Positions 1 through 12,109 of a stretch of DNA of 64,000 bases are shown here, piece after piece. Both the position numbers and the translations under genes were made by a program. The notes beneath the pieces are model-generated. The model worked only from the letters and a program-made list of their open reading frames with translations. It was not told where the DNA came from and did no database searches. The DNA comes from Sycobia sp. Sy_11 (taxonomy: Eukaryota; Arthropoda; Insecta; Hymenoptera; Epichrysomallidae): assembly GCA_018907035.1 (NCBI GenBank), contig JACCIC010000213.1, positions 496,001-560,000 on the forward strand, given 5' to 3'. The first letter of the stretch is position 1. Each line of letters opens with the position of its first letter.

Positions 1-6
1 GGAAAG

Positions 7-41
<35 letters not shown>

Positions 42-60
42 AGAGAGTGAGAGAGAGTGA
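1..60 (+). repeat. (GA)n microsatellite, interrupted
   Basis: GA-rich run at the left edge with gtga interruptions. Confidence 0.9.
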
Positions 61-156
61 TAAAGTGAAAAAAGCGAAAAAAAAGGACGGGAAAGGAGAG
101 AAGTCGGTATATTTCTCTCCGAGCGAGCACACGCATGCGTGCGATTCTCTCCCTCT

Positions 157-162
<6 letters not shown>

Positions 163-207
<45 letters not shown>
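163..207. repeat. (TA)n microsatellite
   Basis: Pure 45-bp TA tract. Confidence 0.95.
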
Positions 208-210
<3 letters not shown>

Positions 211-592
211 CGCCCGGGGCCGTAAATATTATGAGGGTCGATATAACCGCCTGGGATTTAGCCATCCCAGGAGAAAGCATCATTCTCTCCTTTCTGCCTC
301 GCTCTCTCTCTCTCTCTCTCTATGTCTTCTCTCTCGCGAGCTCAAAGAGCCTACCCCCTTCCACTCTTGCTGCTCTTATCCAAAGAACACACTTTTTTTA
401 TCTCTCTCCATCGTTCTCTCTCACTCTCTCCCTTTATCTGTCTGTCTATTGTTTAAATTCTAGAACTTGATTCGTTATTCGAATCCGTACTGAAGAGGTT
501 AAGCAACCGAATGTCCGAAATCGTCGAGCTAGGAAATTTTTTAACTATCGATTGAGAATTAAAAATGAGCAATCAACCGAAAGATTTATATT

Positions 593-594
<2 letters not shown>

Positions 595-655
<61 letters not shown>
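595..655. repeat. (TA)n microsatellite
   Basis: Pure 61-bp TA tract, among the longest here. Confidence 0.95.
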
Positions 656-657
<2 letters not shown>

Positions 658-1690
658 GATTTGAACGCGCTAATTGTGAATTTATTATTGAAACGAGAGT
701 TAATATAATATGCATTTGAAGAAGAAAAAAAAAATTTCATTATCGGCATTGCAATTATAAATTTAGTTAAACGTTGAAAGTTTGACGGGCGCATGTTCGG
801 AATAAAATTACCAATTGAGTCCATCATTATGTCGACTATTATTTTTATGCATATATACTAAAAATAAAAGAAATTCTAAAAAAAAAACAATGCTGAACAA
901 AAATGACCTGACCATCAGCCGAATCCCTTTCGCTTCTATACGTCTATTATAATATAAGCCTCTGGCTTGATAGTTCTGTTATTATTCTGTTTCGCTTGAA
1001 TATTACGCCAGAGAGGAGCTCGCGGCAATCCAATCACTATCCAATCTATAACCAATAAAAAAAGCGGATGTACGTATCGACAACAACGACAACAGCAGCG
1101 ATAACAACAAGAATCAAAGCGAAATGGGTAACGACGAGTACAACAACAAAAACAACAGCGACAACGACGACAACAAGAAAATCCAAATCTTTCAACTATT
1201 TATCAGTTTACCGGGGATTTGGGTCGCTTCCCATTCCACAGTGGCATTATGCACAATGCGCGCCTCACGCTACACGCGGGCTCTGTCGACAAAGGCGATA
1301 TATAATAACGCGCCGCGCGCTCGAACCGCGAAGGCGGCCGGCGAGGCTCGCCCGAAGTTTCGCGCGGTTTCGCGCGCCAAGTTTCCCCTCGAGCCCAATC
1401 TGAATACCGGCCAGCGAATTACTCGCTCGTCCATTTTTCCCTCTCGCCCGGGCCCCTATGTCCGAGCCGTTGCCGATCGCTCGTGCACGAAGCGCGCGAG
1501 CCGGACTGCGCGCATCGCTTTATCGCACTTGGGCGAGGCGGTTGCGCGAAGGGGGCGGGGAGGGGCTTCTCGAACGATATCTCAGGCGCGAATGTTTTAT
1601 GGTCCGAGGAGGGAGTTTCGCGTGGGCAGGCAACTCCTTCGAGCGGTAGATCGAGTACGAGGTACGGATGCGTCACTGATCTTGGAGGTG

Positions 1691-1722
1691 TTTTATTTTT
1701 TTTTTTTTTTTTTTTTTTTTTT
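1691..1722 (+). repeat. Poly(T) run
   Basis: T-run with a single A. A minus-strand retroposed poly(A) tail is possible, but no element was recognised next to it. Confidence 0.9.
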
Positions 1723-2090
1723 GCCAGCAAGCTCGACTCCGAAATCGCAGGGGTTATTGAACTCTGAGCGAAGTTCGTCGCTCCGACCTTTGGCTTTGTT
1801 AAAGCTGTAGCTCGCACGTGGAAAATTCGCAAGGAATGCGCCGACGAAGTTTTCGGATCGGCTTGCGCGAGACGCCTCGGATGGAACGAGCCGATCTTCG
1901 AACGCCTACTTCACTTTAAGGCCTAGACGACCTTCTCAAACGATATTAAATATTTTCAAAGAGCTATTACTTTTTATGGGAGATCGAATAGTTTTTTTTT
2001 TGCCAGTTATAAGATCCTCCGACCGAATATTCTCCCGTTTCATTTAGAAAAATTCATATCGAATCATGAATGGTAAACGTAAAGCATCGA

Positions 2091-2093
<3 letters not shown>

Positions 2094-2123
<30 letters not shown>
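2094..2123 (+). repeat. (CT)n microsatellite
   Basis: Pure CT tract. Confidence 0.95.
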
Positions 2124-2126
<3 letters not shown>

Positions 2127-2772
2127 CGATTTGATCCGAGTTTATCGTTCTGTAATAAATTAAAACATGGTACACATCAGTTTTCCTGAAGAATCATTTT
2201 TTTTCAGGAGGAATCGCGTCGACGCGGTAGACGTTTGAAATGTTTTAGGCAATTTCCAGAACTTCTGATTTTTTCACGCGTAGTAAGTATATCGTTAAAT
2301 TGAAACAAACGATACATTACGTACATCCTAACCTAGGTTTCTATCATCTCTATCATTTCTAATTATTATATTTTCCTATTAAAAATAAATATAATCTTCA
2401 ATCTGTCATTTTTTAAAAAGTAGATTATGAGAATATAACAATTTTTAATTTTTAAATTTTAATTTTTTTCCTACAAACGCACTTTTTTTTGTCTGAGTTA
2501 CCTACACGACTCATGAAGAATAGACTATTTGAAATATTTTTTGATATACCGATTTCACTGCAGCAAGATGCTTCGGTACAGCGAACACTTCAGTAAGTAC
2601 CCGGTTTCTTGAACGTTAAAAATATGGCGGAAATAATCACGCAACGACGGCTCGAAGATGACAACGGAACGAAGAAAAAAAAATAGACAAATGGAAAAAT
2701 CAAAGCTCCCACCCCTCCTTCGTGGGCGCGACGAACGCGTTAAGCAGCATCGGTCGAACTTGAACGGGTCTG

Positions 2773-2790
2773 TATATATATATATATATA
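2773..2790. repeat. Short (TA)n microsatellite
   Basis: 18-bp TA tract inside a GC island. Confidence 0.9.
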
Positions 2791-2910
2791 CACTCCCCCA
2801 TGCGGCTAATCGAAAATTCATAGAACGCGCAGTGGTGGCATACGGCCTGGGACACGCTGCTGCGACGACGGGAGAGCGTCGCTCCCCCGCCCTCTCCTCT
2901 GTCTGTCCAC

Positions 2911-2915
<5 letters not shown>

Positions 2916-2952
<37 letters not shown>
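2916..2952. repeat. (TA)n microsatellite
   Basis: 37-bp TA tract inside CpG-rich DNA. Confidence 0.95.
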
Positions 2953-2958
<6 letters not shown>

Positions 2959-3164
2959 CGCGCACGGACTCATTAGCTCTCGCGGCTTCTCGCCACATTC
3001 GACGAGCTCGTGCATGCGAACCTGCTCGCTGTGCGCGGGGGCGGAGAGGAACGGGCGAAATGGACGGGGTCGCTCGCGCGCTTGTAACCGGCGAACGGCG
3101 GCGAGCGCTACATGCACGGGGCATAATTTTCGCGATCCCTTGCTGTGTATATATATACTTGCTC

Positions 3165-3168
<4 letters not shown>

Positions 3169-3198
<30 letters not shown>
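3169..3198 (+). repeat. (CT)n microsatellite
   Basis: CT tract at the right side of the 2.7-3.3 kb GC island. Confidence 0.95.
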
Positions 3199-3201
<3 letters not shown>

Positions 3202-4437
3202 CTGCTCTTCTCGTTGATTTTTAGCATCACCTCGCATCCCAGCCTATGGACGAGACCTCGACCTGGTTTGCGCGACTACGGCTAAAGCCTACGCTTTGCT
3301 TTTTTTTCTCACACCGCTCGACCGGCGGATCTTGAAGTCGAGCGGAATTTCGAACGGAATATGATTAACGGAATATAATTAAGAATATGCACGCGTCGGC
3401 TGTTAAAGGCGAATAAATTGCGCGTCCATTGGGACAATTCGCGCGTTTCCTAGTTCTTAATTTTGTAAGAAATTATTGGCATTGATAATTTACGTTTTAT
3501 CGAAAATTAATCACTGACCCAATAATATGTATTCGAAAAGTTTTCCGTTTGTCAAATGAAGCCGTGAGAGTTATACTTCGATAAGTTATGCAAGCTATGA
3601 CTTATAGCTGGTGTATATCATCGGGCGAATAATCGCGATAAGCCGTGTTATTGCGATCGAGCAATTAAAAGTAAAAGTCGACTGTTGTTTAATGAAAATA
3701 AAAAAAACAAAATCTGTCTCTGATCCGTAATCGCAATTTTTATAGATGAATACATTTCTATAATTAACAATATGAATTATACACTAATCATAGTGTTCGA
3801 TCTGCACAACGCGCGTGTTTTTTTTCGAAATGCAGTATCTGTAGGTTTTCCGTGCAGTTTAAATAATAATGTATGACAAAAAATTAATAAATACATAAAT
3901 ATCCAATAGGGCTTAAAAATGGAATGGAACTGTAGCTGTAGGCAGTGATTGTCGGCAGATATTGGAATGGCATTGAATCTATACTAATATGCTACCGTGC
4001 AGGATTGAAAATTTGTTGAAACTATTTGTTTACAATGAAAAATTTTCCATGAACTAATGCATGCGTTTATCCATTTTCTCATACGATATAACACGCGATA
4101 ATGGCCAATGAGAATTTCGAACTTTACCTAGACAAATACATTTAAAGTTAATACATCGTGCACCGTAAATCGATTATCGTTCGTTGTTTTCTTTTTTTTC
4201 TTATCGCTATCACGAACAGGCACAAAATGCTGAAGATCGTCGTAACGATTCGCCCGCTCTTCATGCTCGTTCCATATAATCTATCATAATTTCTTTTATC
4301 TACTCACCCGGTACACGAAAACACGTACTCTCGGGCATTAAAATAGAATCTAATCTAATCTCGCTATTGTCTCTCTGTCTCGTCGTATTCTCCCGCTCTC
4401 TTTCTGCGGACCCCCTACAACGGCTAATGTGTATATG

Positions 4438-4441
<4 letters not shown>

Positions 4442-4491
<50 letters not shown>
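4442..4491. repeat. (TA)n microsatellite
   Basis: 50-bp TA tract, the first of three within 500 bp. Confidence 0.95.
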
Positions 4492-4493
<2 letters not shown>

Positions 4494-4636
4494 GGATCTC
4501 CCTCGCTACGCGCATTTTGACTTCGATCGACGCACGCTGCATCACAAACCTGCCGACGGGGGGCAGGAGGGAGGGGAGCCAGAGGCGTCGGGGCAAGGTA
4601 CGAAGGGGAGCAACGATAGCTCATCTGGCGCCGGTC

Positions 4637-4641
<5 letters not shown>

Positions 4642-4692
<51 letters not shown>
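4642..4692. repeat. (TA)n microsatellite
   Basis: 51-bp TA tract. Confidence 0.95.
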
Positions 4693-4694
<2 letters not shown>

Positions 4695-4878
4695 GTAACC
4701 GGGAAGAGAAAAGAGCATCTGTGCGGCCTTTGCCCGCGCGAAACTATCTCTCTGTGCTACCGCCTATTCTCTCTATATCTCTTGCCCCTCTCTATATCTC
4801 GCTCTCTCTTACTACTTGTTCGCATATATTCTGCGATGATACACCGATTGTCCCGAGCGTAAGCTATTTTGTGCTGGC

Positions 4879-4890
4879 ATATATATGTAC

Positions 4891-4945
<55 letters not shown>
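4879..4945. repeat. (TA)n microsatellite, interrupted
   Basis: TA tract with gtac and ac interruptions at its left end. Confidence 0.95.
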
Positions 4946-4946
<1 letters not shown>

Positions 4947-5413
4947 CGAATTCATTATACCGCCTAATATAAACATATTGTTGATGCACCCGGGGAAGCT
5001 ACATTATGTATATATCTATACCATGCGCATGTACACGTCGGCCTGCCTGTCACTTTAGGACTCGGAGCTTTTTAACGCGCTTGTTCTTTTTCACTCTGTT
5101 TATCTGTATATCTGCCTTCCCCGATACTTCCTCTTCTATATATATCCACCTATCCGGCCATGGAAGCAAGTTTTCGATAAAGGAAAAGTTATATCCGCAA
5201 GAAACATTTTCCAAAAATTTTATCCTATTTTACTAGCTTTCGAGAATTATATCAAGCTTTATTTAATATTAGCATTAATGAGTGAATTATTCATGAGTAA
5301 AAAAATGCTTACACAATTATTATTTTTACATCAAAAAAATGTTTCTCGCGTTCGATGCGACCAGGCTTCAATATTTTCAACTACTCAGGAAAAAGAACTC
5401 TCTTCAGTGAAAT

Positions 5414-5424
5414 AACATTTTAGG
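5414..5424 (+). repeat. 5' target-site duplication of the non-LTR element
   Basis: The 11-bp sequence aacattttagg matches aacattctagg at 7224-7234 with one mismatch. It lies immediately before the inferred element start. Confidence 0.65.
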
Positions 5425-5567
5425 CAGTCTTCGATGAACACTGACAGTGAGAACACGTGATTACATACAGCTCTGTTTATGCGTGAACAAACTGATACTG
5501 TTCAGTGAAAAGCCTCCTGGCCCGTACGGTCTACTGACCTGTGTCTCGCTGGTGAATATCTCTTGTC

Positions 5568-6888
5568 ATGGCGGCATCTAATTCAACTCTACTGAATAAA
5601 GAAATCCCTACCTTCTATGCATGTGACAATGGCATCTCAAGCTATGCAGCTATTACCCAAACAGATCGCTTCCCTAAAAGAGCCCAAGGAATTCTCATGG
5701 ACTGCGTTGAAGGACTTCACTTGCGATTACCTGTGCCATTGGTGACATAGTATAACCATAAAATATATTATATGCATCACGAATTTCAAACAATAGGACA
5801 TGCCTATATCTGCCGAAAAAAGAAATAGTCCATCAACTTCCAGATAAGAACAAATCACTACTAATTGGTAACCATAATGTAACTATCCGCCCCTGAATTA
5901 ATAAACTCAAAAAAGTGATTTCCTCCAATGTCTCGCCTACAATCCCCAACTATATTTTCAAAAATATACTAGAAAATTTAAAAGTTAAACGCAGTTCTTC
6001 TATCTCTATATTGCGAGCAGCAATTAGTAAAGCAGGATACAAACATGTATCAAGCTTTAGGCGGCCGGTCTATATAAAACCACGAAGATATAGATAAAAT
6101 ACCGGAAGTATTCAAAATCAATGACGAAGAACACGATCAGTATATCTATACTTGCACCGAAATAATTAAATGCTTCAATTGCCAAATGGAAGGCCACGTC
6201 AACAAAAATTGCAAAAATAAAAATCCCAATTCATACATAATGGAAACCTGACAGTACTCGCAATGTAAACACGACCGGGACAATAATAAATACCAAAACT
6301 GAAAAGATAAACACACCGCGTAGAAAACTTTAACCGATTCAAATAACTATATGTTATTAGACACCAGCAAGGAAAACCAACGAGTACACTCCGAAGTAAG
6401 TTCCACTGAATCCGAATCAGCTACTGAAAAACATCTTAAAAATGAATCAATCAATAATATTAGATCTGTTACAAAAAGGGAAAATTGAAAAGCAAATCAC
6501 AGAGCACACAGAGGATCTCAATAAAACGTCGATCGATAAAACAACAACTAAAACAAAAAATAACTCCGAGCAGCCTTCTCCCGATGATATAGACAGAAAA
6601 CTAATAAGTATAAAAACCTACCTTGAAACAACAGACACACTACTAAATTATACTCAATTTAAAAGTCTATTAGAAAACACAAAAAATACTAAAAATCCTT
6701 TAGAAAAAATAGCTCGACATACGGACGATATAGGTACCTTCATCAAACTTATCAAAGAAGATATTTACCCTAACGTTAGAGACAGCTCCGTAAAAACTCG
6801 ATGCACTAAGCTACTTATGAATATTGAAGCGACTACAATAAATCAACCTAAAACACTGGAATCACTAAATCTCGAATACACCTTTTGA
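5568..6888 (+). pseudogene. Decayed retrotransposon ORF1 (gag-like, CCHC zinc knuckle)
   Basis: This is a gag-like nucleic-acid-binding protein of the retrotransposon, broken into at least four pieces. Piece 1 runs from the ATG at 5568 to about 5715 in frame 3 (starting MAASNSTLLNKEIPTFYACD). Reading continues in frame 2 to 6097, with stops at 5753, 5759 and 5894. It returns to frame 3 from about 6084, with stops at 6249 and beyond, and then passes to frame 1 for the open stretch 6442-6888. The zinc knuckle CX2CX4HX4C lies at 6171-6212 (CFNCQMEGHVNKNC), followed by a degenerate second Cys/His cluster. The tail at 6442-6888 is hydrophilic and rich in Lys, Asn and Thr. In related elements ORF1 coats the RNA. 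Here it cannot be translated as one protein. Confidence 0.75.
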
Positions 6889-7025
6889 TTGAATGTCCGA
6901 AATATACAGAAGAACGAAGAAAATTGAATCTAAGTACCAACATAACCCAACTGCTTAGTGGAAGAAGGCAATGCAGCTACGTAATTCAATTCATAAGCAA
7001 TAGTAAACTACGATCTTATGAATAA
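6879..7025 (+). pseudogene. Residual C-terminus of retrotransposon ORF2
   Basis: 48 codons and a TAA stop in frame 3 begin HLLIECPKYTEERRKLN. That matches the segment that follows RNase H at the end of ORF2 in Jockey/I-type elements (pattern E-H-L-L-x-E-C-P-x-Y). It follows ORF1-derived sequence almost directly, so several kilobases of ORF2 are missing. The upstream residues TLESLNLE (frame 1, ending near 6876) probably belong to the same ORF2 tail, with a small indel at 6877-6878 shifting the frame. It has no catalytic capacity. Confidence 0.65.
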
Positions 7026-7223
7026 CTATTTAACTCTGATATTCAATAGTATGTAATAATATACCTCGGTCTATATCTAACAGGTACATAAATTAAACTA
7101 AAATTTGAAATATGTAAAATAATATATTTAAGATGTAACCAATATATGTAAATAATGTAAAATGTAAGTTGTCGCTAATACCCAAAAACAGGAGATGCAA
7201 CTATAAATAAATAAACGAAAAAA

Positions 7224-7234
7224 AACATTCTAGG
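7224..7234 (+). repeat. 3' target-site duplication of the non-LTR element
   Basis: The 11-bp sequence aacattctagg sits directly after the A-rich tail and matches the 5' copy at 5414-5424 at 10 of 11 positions. Confidence 0.65.
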
Positions 7235-7567
7235 TTTGAAAAATAAACTTAACGGCTCGGTTGAATCTTGTTTAAAAATTTATTATTATTTATTATTATT
7301 ACACATATGTCGATAAATTAAAATTCATACTTTCCTTCAAATTTCAATATCTGAACAGATTTATTGCAATCAATCGAGACGGGGACTAAATTAATAAATT
7401 CAGTATGTATAAGACTAGAATATTTCTCATCCGAAAGAATAAAATTGAATTTTGAATTTTCCAATTCTAGATTTTGTGCGAAGTCACCAGGCTGTACCAA
7501 GAAATGTGAAACGTCCTTCACTTTTCGCCTCACGGCCCGATCGTATGCCACTTACACCAAAGCAGCA

Positions 7568-7569
<2 letters not shown>

Positions 7570-7620
<51 letters not shown>
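7570..7620. repeat. (TA)n microsatellite
   Basis: 51-bp TA tract. Confidence 0.95.
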
Positions 7621-7623
<3 letters not shown>

Positions 7624-8810
7624 TCCTTTTGCCGTCGGCAGCAGCGCTCTCTTAAATTTTTTCAACTAAATACAAGAGGCGTTCTAAGATTCAATTTGGC
7701 AGATTTCTATTAAAGCGCACGCAAAATACTATTATCGATATTTACGCCTCTAATGTATGCTTATATATATATTTTTTTTTCTCCATTGGATATAATGCTA
7801 TTGAGCTGGATCTTCTGCAAATGAAGGGACGAGCGTGGATCCGCGGATAAATTTTCCAATATTCAAAACTTTGGCGGAATGCACGTTCTGAAAAGCACGA
7901 GGCAAAATAAATGGTAGCAAGTTGCGTATATTAGCAATGCCCAGTTAGAACTATAAATTATCAATATTACGTTGTGCTTATGACATGCGCAAATGCGTTC
8001 ATCGCCGTTTTTTTAGAACAATCCTCATTGATGTCTGCCGCCTATTCATTCGACTGTCTCGCCGTAATGTAGCATTGTACCCTTTAATCGCTGGGTGCCT
8101 CCCCCCAAGAAAAGCCATTCCTCATATTGCAGCAGTAGCCGGCGACGATCTTCGCGGGAATCGCTCGACCCGGCCAATTTCGAACGTCGGCGCGCAACGT
8201 TGGACGAGCACGTTAATTGGATAACGGGCGCGTTCGATGGCGCGTCGCTTATCGGCGAGATCCCCCCACCCCCTAGCCCCATAAAAGAGATTCGCCGCGC
8301 GCGGCTCGGCGGGTAAAATCGCAGGCGCGCAGCCTCGATCGTCGAGGGGTTGCGGAAGAGAGCGGCCATCGGAAAGCCATTAAAACGCGCGCAACCCGCT
8401 CCCGCCCGACCCCCTCTCCAACCTGTCCATTACGGCCCGCGTGCGATGAATAATTATGACATTCCGACGAAACGGAGTAACCGGAATTACGGAGCGTATA
8501 ATTGCTCGCGTATATACACGCAGCGGAATAGTTGTATTATTAAAAGCTACTGGAGCTTAAAAGAAAGGCTTATATAGTCAGATCTACGGTATACTCCGTC
8601 GTAAACTGTCGTTTCTGTTTCTCTGGCTCCGCTCCGACGTCGGCTATTCGTTGCGCGTTGCCGCGTCGTCGCGTCATTGCCAGCAGATTAAATCGAACGT
8701 ATCGTAACTCGTTTATTTTATTCCAAGCGATTCTCCCACTGCATTCTATATACCGAACATCGGTGAGCTGCAGTATAGTGTACACTAGAATATATTATTT
8801 AATATTATTC

Positions 8811-8811
8811 C

Positions 8812-8844
<33 letters not shown>
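8811..8844 (+). repeat. (ATT)n microsatellite
   Basis: Trinucleotide ATT tract. Confidence 0.95.
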
Positions 8845-8846
<2 letters not shown>

Positions 8847-9834
8847 TTTTATTTTAAGAATGATACAGTGTTTTGAATAAACGACGATGCCTCTCCAGAA
8901 TATTAGCGATAAATAATTGGATACGTTTCTTTATGTAAGACGAGATACTGAACGTTTTTAGACGATGAAAAATTCAAAATTTCCCCGCGTTCGCCATAAA
9001 CAAATCAATAATTTGTCGATTCGCATGGCCGACCCCTCATTGTTCTCGCTGTCAATAAATAAACTCGGACGCTATCCTTTCGAAAGGGGGCGACAAATCA
9101 ATCCCATATACCTTTATCGAGTAAACCTCTTTTCCCCTGAAGGAATAAGTGCCGATAAGGTGGGGAGGGGATGGGCGGAGAACAGCCTCATACCCGTGCG
9201 CAACGGGAACGAAAAAGGATAAACAATATTACAAAGTCACGATAAATCTCGACTCGGCGGCACGTAATTCACTTGGTTCGCTTCAAAATTAAAGCTATAC
9301 TATATATATATATATAGCCGTCCATCCGACGGACTTCCCCACGGCTCTCTGATGAATTTTGAATTCCGCGTGTAAGCTCTCTTTCGCTCCCTCCGCGGAA
9401 ATACTCGCATTGTGGCGGTCCGCCCGTATGCGCCACGCGAGCTTATTATCATATATACCGTCAGAGCGCCGACTTTTCCGTAACATCGCGAAGAAGCGAA
9501 ATTTTCCCCCCGCTAAGAAGATCAGGGTCGTATTAAAGATGCACCGCACCGGCCGGACGCGGCGACGAGCGGATTTTCGATTATTTATTGGTATTTGGTA
9601 AAAGAACAACAACAACAAAAAAGAGAGAAACGTCACTCCCGTCGCCTCCCCCTTCCAGGACAAATCGCATTGGCTCGCCTCTCGTCCGTGCGCCGCGCGC
9701 CGGCCCCCCTTTAAGCCGCCTCCGCGCGGTTTTTGCCCGCGCTTTCGTAGCAGGCGACCGTCCGATATTCTCACATATGATTTCGACCCGCTGCCGCGGG
9801 TAATCTTTGCGGAGACCTTGGGTGCAACGGTGGT

Positions 9835-9859
9835 GGGTGGGCGACAGGGGGGGGGCGGG
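9835..9859 (+). other. G-quadruplex-capable run
   Basis: G3-T-G3, a 5-nt loop, G9, C and G3 satisfy a four-tract G-quadruplex pattern. A second G-rich cluster follows at 9984-10005. Confidence 0.45.
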
Positions 9860-11231
9860 AGAGGATATTAAAAATTAAGCAGAGCGTCACATTATGCACG
9901 GCCTCGTGGAGCCTTTCAATTATGCCGGGATTTGACAACTGAAGAAGCGAGGAAAGTTCGCGATTTCCAAGGGAGATCCGATTGGGCTGGCGGGGGCGGG
10001 GGGTGGACCGACGCGTTAATAAATGAAAGGTCGCAGGGAAACCAACAACTGCCACGTTACGCACAATCGGGGGTTTTATTACGGGCGCGTAACGTCGGAT
10101 GATTGACTCGGTATTATATATATATATATTCGTATAATGGAATCACGACAAGTCGCCGCTGATTCCTTTGAACGACGAAGCTTTTTGTTCGACAAAAATT
10201 TTATTCGCGCACGCGCGCTTCAAAGTGTATCGTCGCATTTATTAACAGGGGCGAAAATTCGTGTCCGGTGATGATTTGATCGCGTAACATTTTTAAAAAA
10301 ATAATACTATGTTTGTGAAGATAGTCTTTATCCAGTACTGTATGCTTATTATTAAATATTTAAAATTCTAATACTTTAAATACTCATTTACTTATAATGC
10401 ACTGCATTGAATCCCAGTTAAATTCGTTAAATATTAATTCTTAATTCTTAATTCTAATATTTTAACACCTTTTAATATTACACCTTGTAAAGGATTGTAG
10501 TTATGCATTCACTTACATTATAATTATTCTATTAAAATATTGTAAGGACTTTTTACATGTCCGTAAAGCTTAAGTTTCAAATAAATTTAAACCAAGTTTC
10601 CGGCATATTTTGAAAACGAAGAGTTCATTCACATTACGAAATTTATTTGAAACTTATGTTTAGTTTTTCTTATCTTTTTTTCCAAACTATGTTGAAACAT
10701 CCAGATACTATATTGCAGTTTTTAATAGAAAATCTTTCGCCCCGTTGGTTTCGAAGCCAGTATCGGTCTCACAAAAATGGGAATTAAATAATAGGAAAAA
10801 TAATTGAAAGCATTTTAATAAAAAAATAGCTTTACAAATCGTTTCTTTCATTACATATGGATAAAATAAAAAAATACAACGAGCAACGCTCCGATGAAAG
10901 TAGATTAATTCTTTAAGCTATTAATATCGAAATTTATAAAAAAGAAAGTATAAGAGTGAATTACGGCAATGTAAAGTAAGAAGTAAAATTATGACTACTA
11001 GTCGGTGACGCGTGCATAATAAACAGTTATATCCTGATAATTCATTCGATTAAATTAATTTACCCTCAATGTCCAGTATTCACGGTGTACAACGAAAATC
11101 TATCCCAAAGCCATCGCGAACATGCAACGCGAATCCGGAATCCCCGTGTTCGCGGACTTTGTCGGCACGATATATCTCTCGTCGAATCCAATTTCGTCGG
11201 CCGCTCCGCGCTCACCTGGGCTGGGCAAGAG

Positions 11232-11235
<4 letters not shown>

Positions 11236-11267
<32 letters not shown>
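11236..11267 (+). repeat. (GA)n microsatellite
   Basis: Pure GA tract within a small GC island. Confidence 0.95.
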
Positions 11268-11270
<3 letters not shown>

Positions 11271-12055
11271 ATCGGATTTCTCGTCTTTGGGGCTCGCCGC
11301 TCGGAATCGCGTGTCGGCGACGATTCGATCGCGAGGTGGGCGGTAGATATGGTACGAGGATCGCTCTCGCGCCTTCGGGCCCGCGGATCGAATTATCCGC
11401 GGTCGCTCGACAGCCCGGGGGATTTACTGCGGGTCGAGGAGTTGGGGGAGAGGGGCGCTTCCGCGTAAAAGTGCTTGAAAAAATTATCGATAACTATCCA
11501 GCATTTCATTAATCAATCTGTATAATATTTATATCCGAATGCTCGAGGGACCGTACAAACTCGATTGATCGACATTAGCTACTGACTAAGACGATGAAAA
11601 CGCGCATGGCCGATTGACAATGCTGGAAAGCTAAAAAATCTAGGAGATTCCGCGTATAATTCAATCGGCAAAAAACTTAACCTCGAATCGGAAAAATTGT
11701 GAAATATCGTCTATTTTCAATAATAACCTAATACAGAAATACAGAGTGTAAGTCGTAAATTTTATTTTAACTGCGATTTTCAATAATTGAAGCAAACTAA
11801 AAAGTAAAAATTATAAATGTATATGCTATTGCTATTTACGCATCGATATCCGATAAATTTTGTCTTGAATAATATTTCGATAAAAGAAACATGTTTTCGA
11901 CAGATTTTCTGTTACGTTCGATCTGTTGGTAGTCTGCAGAAACTCATGTTAAACATATATCCAAACTTATTACTTAGATAACATACGCAAAGTTTCAAAT
12001 AAATTTGTGAATGAACTACAGTTGAGTTGTGTATTGGTAGATGTATATGGTGTGC

Positions 12056-12058
<3 letters not shown>

Positions 12059-12107
<49 letters not shown>
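12059..12107. repeat. (TA)n microsatellite
   Basis: 49-bp TA tract. Confidence 0.95.

Positions 12108-12109
<2 letters not shown>

Larger units (their letters stand above)
208..5413. other. Intergenic or intronic DNA, no gene seen
   Basis: AT-rich sequence with two CpG-rich islands (about 1240-1920 and 2690-3340) and the microsatellites listed separately. Frames of up to 228 codons are low-complexity or run through repeats. Nothing recognised in 3340-4430. Confidence 0.6.
5425..7223 (+). mobile_element. Internally deleted non-LTR retrotransposon (I/Jockey-like), non-autonomous
   Basis: The element is bounded by an imperfect 11-bp direct repeat, aacattttagg at 5414-5424 and aacattctagg at 7224-7234 (10 of 11 identical), which fits a target-site duplication. 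It begins CAGTCTTCG, has a ~143-bp 5' leader, then a decayed ORF1 from the ATG at 5568, and ends in a TAA/A-rich tail (aactataaataaataaacg then A8). ORF1 retains a CCHC zinc knuckle. The endonuclease, reverse transcriptase and RNase H regions expected in ORF2 are absent, and only the extreme ORF2 C-terminus remains (6879-7025). Intact 5' and 3' ends with a missing middle suggest a non-autonomous deletion derivative that could have been mobilised in trans, analogous to half-LINEs. The clade is inferred from the knuckle, the HLLIECPKY-type C-terminal motif and the TAA-rich tail. Frameshifts and stops show this copy is dead. Confidence 0.8.

Noticed and set aside
1691..1722. Poly(T) run considered as the tail of a minus-strand retroposed gene
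   Set aside because: No coding similarity or target-site duplication was seen next to it.
1124..1810. 228-codon plus-strand frame
   Set aside because: It begins in a CAA/GAC-rich run, continues through CpG-rich DNA and includes a poly(T)-encoded Phe run. Low-complexity only.
7318..7551. 77-codon minus-strand frame right of the retrotransposon
   Set aside because: Opposite an equally open plus-strand frame, with no motif, splice signal or family resemblance.
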